Source: Kaiparowitsia implicata GSE-PSE-MK54-09C
Lineage (GTDB): Bacteria; Cyanobacteriota; Cyanobacteriia; Elainellales; Elainellaceae
Length of the DNA: 64,000 nt
Reading direction: 5' to 3'
Assembly (NCBI GenBank): GCA_019359435.1
Contig: JAHHHI010000092.1
Coordinates: 1-64,000 of the forward strand
This document shows positions 25,904 through 35,051 of this stretch, in pieces (positions within the stretch are counted from its first letter, which is position 1; each line of letters opens with the position of its first letter). The position numbers were made by a program, and so were the translations under genes. A model generated the notes under the pieces. The model made no database searches and was not told the origin of the DNA. It saw nothing but the letters and a program-made list of their open reading frames with translations.

Positions 25904-27823
25904 TTATTCTTCTTGTTTGAGGTATGCGTCGATGGCTTGGGTGGCGATGTCGGTCATAGAGAGGCCCTTCTGAGCGGCGATCGCCTTCAGCCGGGTATAC
26001 ACTGCATCTCGCACGCCAATGCGGTATTTTGCCTTGCCCGAGGGTGCAGCCGCAGGCACCGCATCCATCGAAAATTGGCGCAGCGCATCAAACCCAACCC
26101 GATTACAGAAGTCCCCAAAGCTCTCGCCCTGCTTACGGTTCTGCCGAAAGTTGACAAACAGCGGGGTCAGCACCGTATCCAAATCATTCACATGAACCCG
26201 GTCGGCAAAGGGTTGCGCTAAGCGAGTTTGATGTGGGTCAGCCCCTAGCCAAATTTGATAAGCCTCGGGCGACTGCCCGACAAAGCCCAGCTCTGCTAAG
26301 TAAGGGCGGGCACAGCCATTGGGGCAACCTGTCATGCGAATCACAAACTGCTCGTCGGGCAAGCCTACGGTTTTTAGCAGAGTGCGGATGCGAGTCAAAA
26401 TGCTAGGCAAGACGCGCTCTGATTCAGTGACAGCTAGGCCACAGGTGGGCAATGCGGGGCAGGCCATCGATAGCCGCTCTAGCGGATCTAGCATCTCTAC
26501 CGATGCAACGCCGTGATCAGACAGAATGGTTTGGATTACTAATTTTTGAGCAGGCGCAATGTCGTAAAGCAGCACATTTTGATGGGGCGTAATGCGCATG
26601 GGCAGTTGATACTGCTCCACAATGTGACGTAATGCCGTTTTCAAGCGAAAATTTCCGTCGTCCTTCACGCGCCCATTCTGGACTGAGATGCCCAGAAATA
26701 GCTGCCCATCTCCTTGCTCATGCCAGCCTAAGAAGTCTTCGTAGCGAAACGGCGGCAAGGGCTTGAGTGGCTGAAGGGTTTTGCCAAAATAGCTTTCTAC
26801 CGTGGTGCGAAACTTTTCAACGCCCCAGTCGTGGATGAGGTATTTCATGCGGGCGTGGCGTCGATTGGCGCGATCGCCATAATCACGCTGAGTCGCCACA
26901 ATTGCCTTCACCAAATCGTAAATATCGGCCTGATCCACATAGCCAATGGCATCTGCTACGCGGGCAAAGGTTTCTTCCTTATTATGGGTGCGCCCCAAAC
27001 CGCCGCCTGCATAGACGTTAAAACCCTGAAGTTCGCCGTTGTCGTCGGTGATTACAACCAACCCGACATCTTGAGAAAATAAGTCGACCGAGTTGTCTCC
27101 GGGGACGGTGACCGCACACTTAAACTTTCGCGGCATGTAGTGGGTGCCATAGAGCGGCTCTTCAGGATGCGAAATCACCGCGCTATTTTGCGTGCCGTTG
27201 CCGTTAGTTGACTGGCGCGCGGCAACCACATCGGGATGCTCTTCCCCAGAAATCACCTTCTCGCCATCTAGCCAAATTTCGTAGTAGGCCCCAGTTTGGG
27301 GGGTGAGCAAGTCGGCAATTCGGTCTGCATAGTCCCAAGCATAAGCGTAGTCTTTGCGGTTGCGATAGGGCGCAGGCGGAGCCATGACGTTGCGGTTCAG
27401 GTCGCCGCAGGCCCCTAAGGTAGAGCCTAGATTTTTAACAATGGCGGCAATGACTGTTTTGAGGTTCTTCTTCAGCACACCATGAAGCTGAAACCCTTGA
27501 CGAGTGGTGGCGCGCAGAGTACCGCTGCCGTACTGATCTGCAAGGTCATCCAGCGTGATGTAGAGCTGCGGGGGAATAAACCCGCCCGGATTTCGCGTGC
27601 GCAGCATGAAGGAGTAGTCTTTTTCCTGCCCTTTGATCCGATTGTCGCGGTTGTCTTGCTGGTAAGAGCCGTGAAATTTGAGGATTTGAGTGCTGTCTTC
27701 GGTGAAGTGGGTGGTATCTTGCAGAAGCTCAGTGGCAACTGGCTCACGCAGTTGGTGGCTTTGTTCTTTGAGCCGCTCAACTTTTGAAGGCTTGGTGGTG
27801 GGGAGCGCAGAGGTAGGAGACAT
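25904..27823 (-). CDS. sir: Ferredoxin-sulfite reductase with RHH-like C-terminal tail
   Basis: Reduces sulfite to sulfide with six electrons from ferredoxin, using siroheme and a 4Fe-4S cluster. Ferredoxin-like half-domains and siroheme regions are recognisable ([27 protein letters not shown]). The cluster ligands are in [11 protein letters not shown] and [12 protein letters not shown] (C-x5-C ... C-x3-C). Residues 1-585 form the enzyme. Residues 586-639 are an extra tail: an Ala/Pro linker, then [19 protein letters not shown] and [19 protein letters not shown], with the beta-helix-helix pattern of ribbon-helix-helix DNA-binding proteins. Start at 27823 is ATG. Single gene. Confidence 0.93.
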   Translation of the reverse strand: MSPTSALPTTKPSKVERLKEQSHQLREPVATELLQDTTHFTEDSTQILKFHGSYQQDNRDNRIKGQEKDYSFMLRTRNPGGFIPPQLYITLDDLADQYGSGTLRATTRQGFQLHGVLKKNLKTVIAAIVKNLGSTLGACGDLNRNVMAPPAPYRNRKDYAYAWDYADRIADLLTPQTGAYYEIWLDGEKVISGEEHPDVVAARQSTNGNGTQNSAVISHPEEPLYGTHYMPRKFKCAVTVPGDNSVDLFSQDVGLVVITDDNGELQGFNVYAGGGLGRTHNKEETFARVADAIGYVDQADIYDLVKAIVATQRDYGDRANRRHARMKYLIHDWGVEKFRTTVESYFGKTLQPLKPLPPFRYEDFLGWHEQGDGQLFLGISVQNGRVKDDGNFRLKTALRHIVEQYQLPMRITPHQNVLLYDIAPAQKLVIQTILSDHGVASVEMLDPLERLSMACPALPTCGLAVTESERVLPSILTRIRTLLKTVGLPDEQFVIRMTGCPNGCARPYLAELGFVGQSPEAYQIWLGADPHQTRLAQPFADRVHVNDLDTVLTPLFVNFRQNRKQGESFGDFCNRVGFDALRQFSMDAVPAAAPSGKAKYRIGVRDAVYTRLKAIAAQKGLSMTDIATQAIDAYLKQEE

Positions 27824-27945
27824 AGGATGTGACAGTGGCTGTGCTTCGTTGGATTCGGGGTGAATTTGGAGAATAACACTATCCCTATCGGGATTTAGGG
27901 AATTTTTTCACCATTTTATCATTTTTATCATTCAAGATTGAGCAG

Positions 27946-28021
27946 GCCTTATGCACTTCGTACAGCGGCTGGGGAATTTTGGGCGATTTTTCTCCCCAAA
28001 ATTGTCCAACTGCGTCAGTCC
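27946..28021 (-). mobile_element. MITE-like element, family B, copy 2
   Basis: Right end CCAACTGCGTCAGTCC is the inverse of GGACTGACGCAGTTGG, shared with copy 3. The left end ATGCACTTCGTAC is a worn version of the GACGCACTTCGTGCG end of copy 1. Internal stem AATTTTGGG...CCCCAAAATT. Confidence 0.6.
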
Positions 28022-28215
28022 TGTTGAGGTAGAACCGCAGTTCAACGGGGTTCTGCTAGGGCTGTCTCAGGTTGGGACGCTCAACCTTTTCAATTCCAAT
28101 TCTATGGTAAGTCCTATTCTCTAACTGTTCAGGCTTACCTACGCGATGAGTCGGGGCTGATGGCCTATCCCAAGCCGCTGCAGCCAATGCCGTAAGTAGG
28201 TAGCGCAAATAAGTA

Positions 28216-28298
28216 GCCTGAGTTCGGGATAAGCTCAAACCCTCAACGTGCCGTGCGCATCGCGCAGAGCCCCACAACCCTGTTACCCCAGACTAGGG
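28216..28298 (-). mobile_element. Decayed, internally deleted copy of family A element
   Basis: Begins GCCTGAGTTCGGGATAAGC, nearly identical to one end of the 122-bp element, continues into the first half of the hairpin (GTGCCGTGCGC) and then jumps to the far side of the second hairpin (ATCGCGCAGAGCCCC). Both palindromes have been lost by deletion across their centres. Confidence 0.65.
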
Positions 28299-28598
28299 GC
28301 TGTCATCAATTAGCCTCTGATATCTCAGAAATCAACGGTCACAGCCCTAGCCTGGTTTTTGGGTCGGGCGTGGCAACGCTCATAGCATCAGGCGTTTGGT
28401 TGGAATTGATAACATGCTCTAGCGGTAAACAAAAAAAGAGAAGGGCGATCGCCCTCCTCTGTATAGATTCTCCAGAATTAGCTGTATTTAGACCAAATCA
28501 GTCATATTGACTCACCCTTAGCGAGTTGCTGAAGCCTAGCTTTGCCGCTAGCTAAGGGATTGCTATCCAACATTGGACTCAGACATTGGACTCAGACA

Positions 28599-29108
28599 TT
28601 AGAAGCGGAGACCAGCACCCACTTGCAGGCTGACAGCAGCATCGTTGCGGCCCTGGAATGCGTCGAACCCGACCTTGGCATCACCAAAGATTACTAAGTT
28701 CTCTAGCACACCTGTTTCTACGCCAGCGGTTAGCACGGGGGAGTTTTTGTCGCCTAGTGGGGTAGAGCGGCCTTCATTGGTGACAAAGGAGTAGCCACCG
28801 CCCACGTATAGGTTGGTGCTCGGAGCGATCGCAGCGTCGTAGGTTACGGTCGGAATCAGCGCCGCGGAGTTGCCGCCAAACAAGGCTGCACCACGTACCG
28901 ATACAGGGGCCAAAGGCACGTCGAAGCGGCCTTGAACACCCACGCCCGTGTTGCTGTCATTGCTGACCCCAGCAGACACACCTACACCGATGTAGTTGCC
29001 ATTCATGCCAGGAAGCAGAGATTGCGCGGATGCCGAGTTTGCGGTTAGCAGCAGAGGTGCCGCAGCCAAACCAATCAAAGCAGCAATTGAAGTTAAAGAG
29101 AGTTTCAT
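28599..29108 (-). CDS. Exported beta-barrel-like protein
   Basis: 169-residue protein with a clear signal peptide (MKLSLTSIAALIGLAAAPLL, cleavage after SASA-Q). The mature part is rich in Gly and alternating hydrophobic strands (YIGVGVSAGVSND, VGVQGRFDVPL, LYVGGGYSFVTNEG, AVSLQVGAGLRF) and ends in Phe, the usual C-terminal signal of outer-membrane beta-barrels. Eight short strands can be counted, so a small OmpA/OmpW-like barrel is possible. The ATG at 29108 follows AAGGA, a strong ribosome site. Function unknown. Confidence 0.8.
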   Translation of the reverse strand: MKLSLTSIAALIGLAAAPLLLTANSASAQSLLPGMNGNYIGVGVSAGVSNDSNTGVGVQGRFDVPLAPVSVRGAALFGGNSAALIPTVTYDAAIAPSTNLYVGGGYSFVTNEGRSTPLGDKNSPVLTAGVETGVLENLVIFGDAKVGFDAFQGRNDAAVSLQVGAGLRF

Positions 29109-30010
29109 GGTTGTTCCTTCCATCAAAAAATCACAGGTTGTTACTCGCTGTCCTTGATTTATGCTGCGGCAAAGTCATAGTTAGAATGGGCAATGCGCTA
29201 GCTCAATGCAAGGAATTTAACTGTTGCAAACAACGTTGCAAACTATTAAGTTAAACGATGGGTTTTGGGTGAGAGATGTTCCTCGATTGCGGAGTCATTT
29301 CATCTCTTTCCTCGCCCTTATTTAAGTTATATTCTGTCAATGATGGTGTGGGGATTGGTAGCGTTCTCTTTCTCAACTGGCACATATCCAAAAGGTGCCT
29401 AACCCGATGGCACAGAAGTGATAGCCCAGTTTTAGTCGCTCGTTCAATTGATTAGAGATGCGCTAAGTGAATCGAGATTTTTTTATTAAAAGGGACGCAT
29501 TTAGCAAGGAAATGTTCCTTGTTTCCCCTGCTAAGTCAAGTGGCTTCTTTGAAGGTTTTTTATGGCAATGGCTGCTCTGATTTCGCTCTTAGAATTGCTT
29601 TTTGAATAGAACGGTTTAGCTGCGCGCACAATGTCGAATCGTTGCGTTTTTCTTGCGGCAACCGTTTCTTGCGAGAGGCTTTATCTTACGTAACATCACT
29701 CAACTGCCGCAGGTTTATGGGCCTCTGTTGCCAAGATTGCGGCCATCATACCCACTCACGGACTGGGATGTTTATCCGATGGGGTGAAGGTTTTCTCGGG
29801 AAACCACATCAACCTATGGCTGTAGCTGTAGGTTGGTCGCTATTAGCGTCTTGTGCGCGTGTGCACAAGGGTTTGACGCGTCCTACACGGTGGTTTGTAG
29901 AATTTTGCAGACAGGTGGCTCGCGCCGAAATGTAAAGGGGCGATCGCCCCTTCTATCCGTCAATGCAGCTTCTATCGTTGAACTTGTGTAAAGTACCAAG
30001 CTCTGTGGAC
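29109..30010. other. 900-bp spacer, no supported gene
   Basis: No reliable coding frame; a 97-codon frame at 29642-29935 has Cys/Trp/Arg-rich random-looking composition. A perfect palindrome AAGGGGCGATCGCCCCTT at about 29936-29953, carrying HIP1, lies just past the end of the next minus-strand gene and may serve as its terminator. Confidence 0.5.
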
Positions 30011-31042
30011 TCAGTTCCGTTCTGGCGACGGCTCAGCTTTTAGGAAGTCAAGAAACTCTACCAGTTCAGTTTCATCGAGTTCTTGGCGCGATCGCTTGCC
30101 ATAGGTGCGCTTGAGGTGCTCTCGGCCTTTACTATTACTCCATCCTAGCCGTTTTAATTCCACCGTGGTTTCAGCGATGATGGTGGAGAGATCGACCACT
30201 GCTGCAGGGGGAGTGGGCTGTGTGGATGCGTCCGTGAGTTCGGGTACCTCGGGTTCAGGTGCATTGAGTGCGGGTGTGCTGCTGGAATCAGCCACCGCTG
30301 GCTCTTTGGGCGGGGGTGGGGCGGTCGTCTTTTTGCCGCTGCCTGGGGCCAAATCACTGGCGCGTTTCAGGTTTGCGCTAATGGTGAGTTCTTCAACGGA
30401 TTGAGTAGGGCTTAAGTTCTGCTCGTCGGGGTCTGCACTGGCGAGGTGGCTGTAGAAGTCCGCCACAATAGGTGCGTCTGGGGACGCGTCTGGCTCGTCG
30501 GGCAGCGTCTGCCCATCGGTAAGGGCATCTGGTTCGCGAGGCGGCAGCGGCTCGCTCGGTGCGTCTGCGCGATCTGAAGGAGGCACGCTGTCTGAGGGGG
30601 CAGCAGGTGCTGCAGTCTCTACGGAATCTGATTCGAACGAGCCTTGAGCGATGGAGGCTGGGCTAACGACCGGATTGGGGGGATTAGAGGATGGAAGGGC
30701 GATCGCCCTTGAACGTTCCCCTTGCGCCCAGTTGTTGGGGTCTGTTGCTGTGGGAGCATATGTTACTTCGGGGGCATACGTCGCGTCGGGAGCATAGTGA
30801 GTGGCACCGTTGGCTCCATGCATCAGCGCGTTAAAGGCATCCAGCGCGCGAACTTTGGCATGGTCTTCAGCGGCTTCTACGGTGGGTTTAGCCGCCATCC
30901 CCGTTGACAGGGCTACGGCGCCTACCAACACCTGAGCCCGCACCACATACTGCTGGTCGTGAACGGTTGCTAAATCGGTCAGCACGCACCCGGTGGGATG
31001 GCGGCTGTGAAATTGTGCCAACAATATCTGAAGTGACGCCAT
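30011..31042 (-). CDS. Unrecognised protein with ordered ends and proline-rich middle
   Basis: About 343 residues. Residues 1-75 are ordered: MASLQILLAQFHSRHPTGCV, then VVRAQVLVGAVALSTGMAA and a tail RALDAFNAL. These resemble the N-terminal folds of Rad52/DdrA-like or lipid-binding proteins only weakly. Residues 80-280 are Pro/Ser/Asp/Glu-rich and probably disordered. The last 55 residues form a helical module (ETTVELKRLGWSNSKGREHL, YGKRSRQELDETELVEFLDFL) similar to the small C-terminal helical domain seen in some Rad52/ERF-type recombination proteins and in cyanobacterial hypotheticals. The ATG at 31042 is preferred to a TTG at 31090. Function not assigned. Confidence 0.7.
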   Translation of the reverse strand: MASLQILLAQFHSRHPTGCVLTDLATVHDQQYVVRAQVLVGAVALSTGMAAKPTVEAAEDHAKVRALDAFNALMHGANGATHYAPDATYAPEVTYAPTATDPNNWAQGERSRAIALPSSNPPNPVVSPASIAQGSFESDSVETAAPAAPSDSVPPSDRADAPSEPLPPREPDALTDGQTLPDEPDASPDAPIVADFYSHLASADPDEQNLSPTQSVEELTISANLKRASDLAPGSGKKTTAPPPPKEPAVADSSSTPALNAPEPEVPELTDASTQPTPPAAVVDLSTIIAETTVELKRLGWSNSKGREHLKRTYGKRSRQELDETELVEFLDFLKAEPSPERN

Positions 31043-31177
31043 AGCCGCAGGTCGCTCTCTCCCGAGAAGCCGGGTTGCAAAACTGTACAAGCATTACACG
31101 TTAAAGTGATTGAAAGGAATTTGCAAGCTACTGGCCATCATGCCAGAGGCCGTTCACGTTAGAGAGTTCACTGATTC

Positions 31178-32083
31178 ATGTTGGATGCATTGCTAGAGTG
31201 GTCTCCCAATTTTGGGATGGATACGGTGCTGCTGTTGCCGGTGTTGATTGCCCTAGAGGCCGTGCTGTCGGCTGATAACGCGATCGCCCTGGCGGCGATC
31301 GCCCGAGGCTTGGGCACCGCCGAAATGCAGCGGCAAGCGCTCAATGTGGGGCTCGTCGCTGCATTTGTGCTGCGGGTGGTGCTGATTTTTACCGCTACTT
31401 GGGTGGTGCGCTATTGGCAGTTTGAGCTGGCAGGGGCGCTGTATCTGCTATGGCTTGTGTTTCAATACTTCACGTCAGGCAAAGACGGTGAGGATCAAGA
31501 GGGTGAACCCACTCACCACGGCCCCCGCTTTGCGTCGTTGTGGCAGGCAGTTCCAGTCATCGCGTTTACGGATCTGGCTTTTTCCTTGGATAGCGTCACG
31601 ACGGCGATCGCCCTTTCAGATGAGCTATGGCTGATTTTGACGGGCGGGGCGATCGGCATTATTGCGCTGCGGCTGATGGCGGGGCTGTTCATCCGCTGGC
31701 TCAAGGTTTATACCCATTTAGAAGATGCAGGATATGTGACGGTGGCGCTTGTGGGCGTGCGGCTGCTGATGCGCGTGGGGCTGCCCGACTATGTGCCACC
31801 CGACTGGATGATGGTCAGTGCGATCGCCATCTTGTTTACCTGGGGATTTTCTAAGCAGAACGAACCACACCTCGCGGCCACCGCCGATGCCACCACTGGA
31901 GCGAGTGAGCCTCAGGCCACACCTCAGGCAATAGATGAACCCACAGATGAACCCACGGATGGCGAGGAGGCTGAGACACCGTCGAACGAGCACGCGCCCC
32001 TTGCAAATGGGTCTGCACCCAACGGTGTTTCTGCACCAGAAATCGCTGATATTAAAGAAACTCAGGAAACCCCAGCAGATTGA
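31178..32083 (+). CDS. TerC-family integral membrane protein
   Basis: Seven to eight membrane helices with the TerC signatures LIALEAVLSADNAIALAAIA (residues about 24-43) and AFTDLAFSLDSVTTAIALS, the two Asp-containing motifs thought to bind metal. TerC proteins are linked to tellurite resistance and to manganese export or loading; plant TerC is needed for thylakoid biogenesis. Core length is about 230 residues, followed by a tail of about 70 residues rich in Thr, Glu, Pro and Ala that looks disordered. The ATG start is clear. It is divergent from the 30011-31042 gene and monocistronic. Confidence 0.9.
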   Translation: MLDALLEWSPNFGMDTVLLLPVLIALEAVLSADNAIALAAIARGLGTAEMQRQALNVGLVAAFVLRVVLIFTATWVVRYWQFELAGALYLLWLVFQYFTSGKDGEDQEGEPTHHGPRFASLWQAVPVIAFTDLAFSLDSVTTAIALSDELWLILTGGAIGIIALRLMAGLFIRWLKVYTHLEDAGYVTVALVGVRLLMRVGLPDYVPPDWMMVSAIAILFTWGFSKQNEPHLAATADATTGASEPQATPQAIDEPTDEPTDGEEAETPSNEHAPLANGSAPNGVSAPEIADIKETQETPAD

Positions 32084-32147
32084 GCCGCTTCGGTTCTGCG
32101 TTAGAGCGTTGGCTAAATCAAATTTTATTCTCTAGGACTAATCTCTA

Positions 32148-32280
32148 GAACTGACGCAGTTGGACGATTTTTGGGAAGATTAGCCTGCCTAAAGTCGTTC
32201 AATATTTCTTAGGACGCCGCATAGAGTGCGTCAGTCCGATTCGCCAATCTACTCTAGGACGCCGCATGGAGAGCATCAGT
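32148..32280 (+). mobile_element. MITE-like element, family B, copy 3, with partial repeat of one end
   Basis: The element spans 32148-32237 (90 bp): left end GAACTGACGCAGTTGGACGA, right end GAGTGCGTCAGTCC, which are inverted repeats of each other. About 35 bases of the right end (TAGGACGCCGCAT...CAGTCCGATTC) are then repeated directly at about 32254-32289. It lies between the TerC gene and the end of the glycosyltransferase operon. Confidence 0.7.
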
Positions 32281-32293
32281 CCGATTCACTCAT

Positions 32294-34195
32294 CTACCCC
32301 TCGCGCTCCCGAACCACAGTGCGGATGGTGTAGACCGGGGAAGGTGTGGGCATCTCGCGGGCGGCGTTGACGCTGAGTGTAATGGACATTTCGTAAGCGC
32401 CGGTGTTTCTGGGAAACCGAATATCGCCAACGGCCTGGGCAATGTCGCCCCTTTCGGGGTTTCCCGAGACGTAGAGGAGTTGTGGTTCGCGAATGGGTTG
32501 GTCGGGGGTATTCGGTCGGGCAAATTCAACGGTGGCGATCGCCATTCCCCAGCCTAGTCCTGTTTCATAACCAAACCAGGGCACCTCGCCTGTGTTTTGA
32601 ACGGTGATCGTCATCGGCACCTGCTGATTTGAAAGTGCCACCACGCGATCGCCCACCACTCGGCTGCCCACCTGATCGACAGAGCGCACTGTGCCCTCAA
32701 ACCCCCGGAGGTAGTTGGTGTGACTGGGGATGGCGTCAATCATTTCGTAATACACGTGGCGGGCATGGCGACCCACCTGGGTATCGCGCCATTGCCAGAT
32801 GCGCTGCGGCTGCGAATTGGGGATGCCGTCCCAGTTGTTGGAGCCAAACGCGCCCACCACTTGGGGAAACACCGACAGCACCATCAACAGAATCAATGTA
32901 ATGGAGAGCGATCGCCCCACCCATTCCGCCCACTGATCCCAGTGCGCCAGAGTATAGTCCAACGCATAGGGAATCAGCAGCCCAATCACCGGCAATAGAT
33001 CGGTCATGTAGCGGGGGCCATAGCACCAACCCCCAGCCCACACCGTAAAAAAGCAATACTGAATGAACAGCAGCAGCGCGGCCGCCAGCATAAACAGCAG
33101 CAGCGTTTCATCTCGGCGCGATCGCCGCTGCGCTAGCACCCATGCCCCCGGCACCGACAGCAGCACAATCGGAGAAAACACCAGCAGCCCCCGATTTGGA
33201 CTCACCAGATGGCCTAAAAACGCAGTCCGAAACTGCTGCCACGTCAGCGCATAGTATTGCTGCGTAAAGGAATCGCCCTGGTTGGCAAAGCGCGAATAGC
33301 CGCCTACAAACAAATACTTTAGGTCGAATCCAAAAAAGTAAAAATTCCAGCTCGCGCTAATCAGCAGCGACGGCAGACCCAGCAGCAGGTAGAGCGCTTC
33401 CCAGCGGAAGGCGTAGAGACAATAGGCGATCGCCGCCAGCCCATACACCATGCTCGTGGGGCGAATTCCCGGCAGAAGCCCACACAGCACGCCCACCACC
33501 ACCAGCAACCGCCGCCGCCGCCCCGTCCCTACCACATTGGCCTTTAGCAAACTGAGGATAATTGCCAGCACCACCAGATTAGACGTGCCGTGCTGCCATA
33601 GCCCCTGCGACCCCGTCATCCAGGTATTGGTGCAAAAGGCAAAAATAAACGCCGACAGCAGCGACACTCCCGGCGAAAACTTGAGTCGTGTCGCGAGATA
33701 AAACAGCACCACGCTAAGCGATGCCACAAAAATTGACACCAGCTTTTGCATGTTATAGATACCTGCCCGGGCCGACTCTTCAATCACGTTGAAGGTTTCT
33801 ATCGGCGACCCTAGCAGCGCGCTACCTGCCTCCACCCCCTTCATGATCAACCATGCCGCTAGATACAAGGGAAACGTAACAATCGCCGTGCCGATGGGAT
33901 AGGTCGAGGTCAGATGCCCGTTGGGTGCTTCCACAAAAAAGTAGGGAATCGTCTCACCCCCATTTTCGTAGAAATAGGAATTGCGCAGCGCATCAAAATG
34001 CAAGACGCCATTCTCAAGCCAGTTCAGCGCCAAAATGGCATTGGGCACATTGTCGTTGGATGAAATGGTGCGCTCGTTGAGGAAATAGACTAGGCTGCAC
34101 AGCACAAACAGCACGGTGCAGATTGTGGCTTGCGATCGCCCTGCCCATAGGCTAACCAGCGCATCCGATACAGATTTGGAAGATAAACGTGCCAT
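32294..34195 (-). CDS. GT39/ArnT-like integral membrane glycosyltransferase
   Basis: 633-residue polytopic protein with about 11-12 hydrophobic helices and an extracytoplasmic C-terminal domain of about 130 residues. The family features present are an acidic residue pair after the first helix region (SSNDNVPNAILALNWLENG) and the conserved luminal WAGGWCYGPRYMTDLLPV. Such enzymes use polyprenyl-phosphate sugars to glycosylate proteins or lipids at the outer face of the membrane. It is the third gene of an apparent operon with a SAM methyltransferase and a DPM1-like GT2 that could make the lipid-linked sugar donor. Confidence 0.85.
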   Translation of the reverse strand: MARLSSKSVSDALVSLWAGRSQATICTVLFVLCSLVYFLNERTISSNDNVPNAILALNWLENGVLHFDALRNSYFYENGGETIPYFFVEAPNGHLTSTYPIGTAIVTFPLYLAAWLIMKGVEAGSALLGSPIETFNVIEESARAGIYNMQKLVSIFVASLSVVLFYLATRLKFSPGVSLLSAFIFAFCTNTWMTGSQGLWQHGTSNLVVLAIILSLLKANVVGTGRRRRLLVVVGVLCGLLPGIRPTSMVYGLAAIAYCLYAFRWEALYLLLGLPSLLISASWNFYFFGFDLKYLFVGGYSRFANQGDSFTQQYYALTWQQFRTAFLGHLVSPNRGLLVFSPIVLLSVPGAWVLAQRRSRRDETLLLFMLAAALLLFIQYCFFTVWAGGWCYGPRYMTDLLPVIGLLIPYALDYTLAHWDQWAEWVGRSLSITLILLMVLSVFPQVVGAFGSNNWDGIPNSQPQRIWQWRDTQVGRHARHVYYEMIDAIPSHTNYLRGFEGTVRSVDQVGSRVVGDRVVALSNQQVPMTITVQNTGEVPWFGYETGLGWGMAIATVEFARPNTPDQPIREPQLLYVSGNPERGDIAQAVGDIRFPRNTGAYEMSITLSVNAAREMPTPSPVYTIRTVVREREG

Positions 34196-34310
34196 TTCTG
34201 TTCAAGGGATAAGCGATGAGGATATGTAGGTTAGCAGAAAAACGGGTGAAGCAGGTGTGGAATCCTCCAAAATCCCCAGCCAAAACTCTCTGACCCCCAA
34301 CCTCTAGCCC

Positions 34311-35009
34311 CTACTGGCGCACTCCATAAAATGCCAAGTTTGACACTGGCCCCAGCAGCCGAAAGGGTCGATAGGTCAGCGTCATCTCGGGTGGAAACAT
34401 CAGCTGTAGTTCATCACGGCTGAGCAGATTAAGGTTGTCTTCTTCTGCCCAAAAGTCTTTACCTAGCCACCGCAGCACCCTCCGGAAGGTGGACGGCGGC
34501 AGCCAGTGCAGCAGCGGCAGAATCGTGTGAAACTCCACAGGATACCAGCGGTTAGGGGTGGTGACGTAGCAGGTGCGTCCGACGCGGCACAGTTCCTGAA
34601 TAAAGGCCTGTTGTCGTTGGCGATCGCCCACATGTTCCACCACGGCAAAACTAACCACCAGGTCAAAGCTGTTGTCGGCAAAGGGCAGTCGCAGCCCGTC
34701 CCCCTGCACAAAGGTAACGCCGGGATACTGCCGCTCTAGAAACGACGCATCTTCCAGCCCCAACGCGGTCACGCGATGGCGATGCGGATACAGCTTTTCA
34801 AAAAAGTTAGAATCTTCCCGCTGATCGCAGGTCACGCCCACATCGAGCACCGTCGTCGCCTCACTGGGCTGCGCCACCGCCATCAAAGCCGCCAGCATTT
34901 TCTGACGGGCATAGAGCGAGACCTTGCTCACCAATCCACCCACGTTGGGCTGCACATAATCGCTGCTCTGGTGGGGCTCTGGGGACGCGAAATTGGCTCT
35001 ATTGCTCAT
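34311..35009 (-). CDS. Class I SAM-dependent methyltransferase
   Basis: 232-residue soluble enzyme with a Rossmann fold. Motif I is TTVLDVGVTCD, motif II GLEDASFLERQYP, and the region FVQGDGLRLPFADNSFDLVVSFAVVEHVGD is the typical post-motif IV of methyltransferase type 11. The substrate is unknown; the setting between two glycosyltransferase genes suggests modification of a glycan or glycolipid. The spacing to its neighbours is 42 bp upstream and about 115 bp downstream. Confidence 0.9.
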   Translation of the reverse strand: MSNRANFASPEPHQSSDYVQPNVGGLVSKVSLYARQKMLAALMAVAQPSEATTVLDVGVTCDQREDSNFFEKLYPHRHRVTALGLEDASFLERQYPGVTFVQGDGLRLPFADNSFDLVVSFAVVEHVGDRQRQQAFIQELCRVGRTCYVTTPNRWYPVEFHTILPLLHWLPPSTFRRVLRWLGKDFWAEEDNLNLLSRDELQLMFPPEMTLTYRPFRLLGPVSNLAFYGVRQ

Positions 35010-35051
35010 GAGGGTTGAGGGGGGCTGCTCGCAGCCGTCGAAACGTTGAAA

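Larger units (their letters stand above)
27824..28598. other. 775-bp spacer with two decayed mobile elements
   Basis: Contains the family B copy near 27946-28021 and a collapsed family A copy at 28216-28298. A short frame at 28253-28510 crosses the latter and is rejected. A 13-bp direct repeat CATTGGACTCAGA lies at about 28571-28597. Confidence 0.55.

Noticed and set aside
28253-28510. 85-codon plus-strand frame
   Set aside because: Runs out of a decayed mobile element; no motif or ribosome site.
29642-29935. 97-codon plus-strand frame in the 29-30 kb spacer
   Set aside because: Cys/Trp/Arg-rich with no pattern; likely chance.
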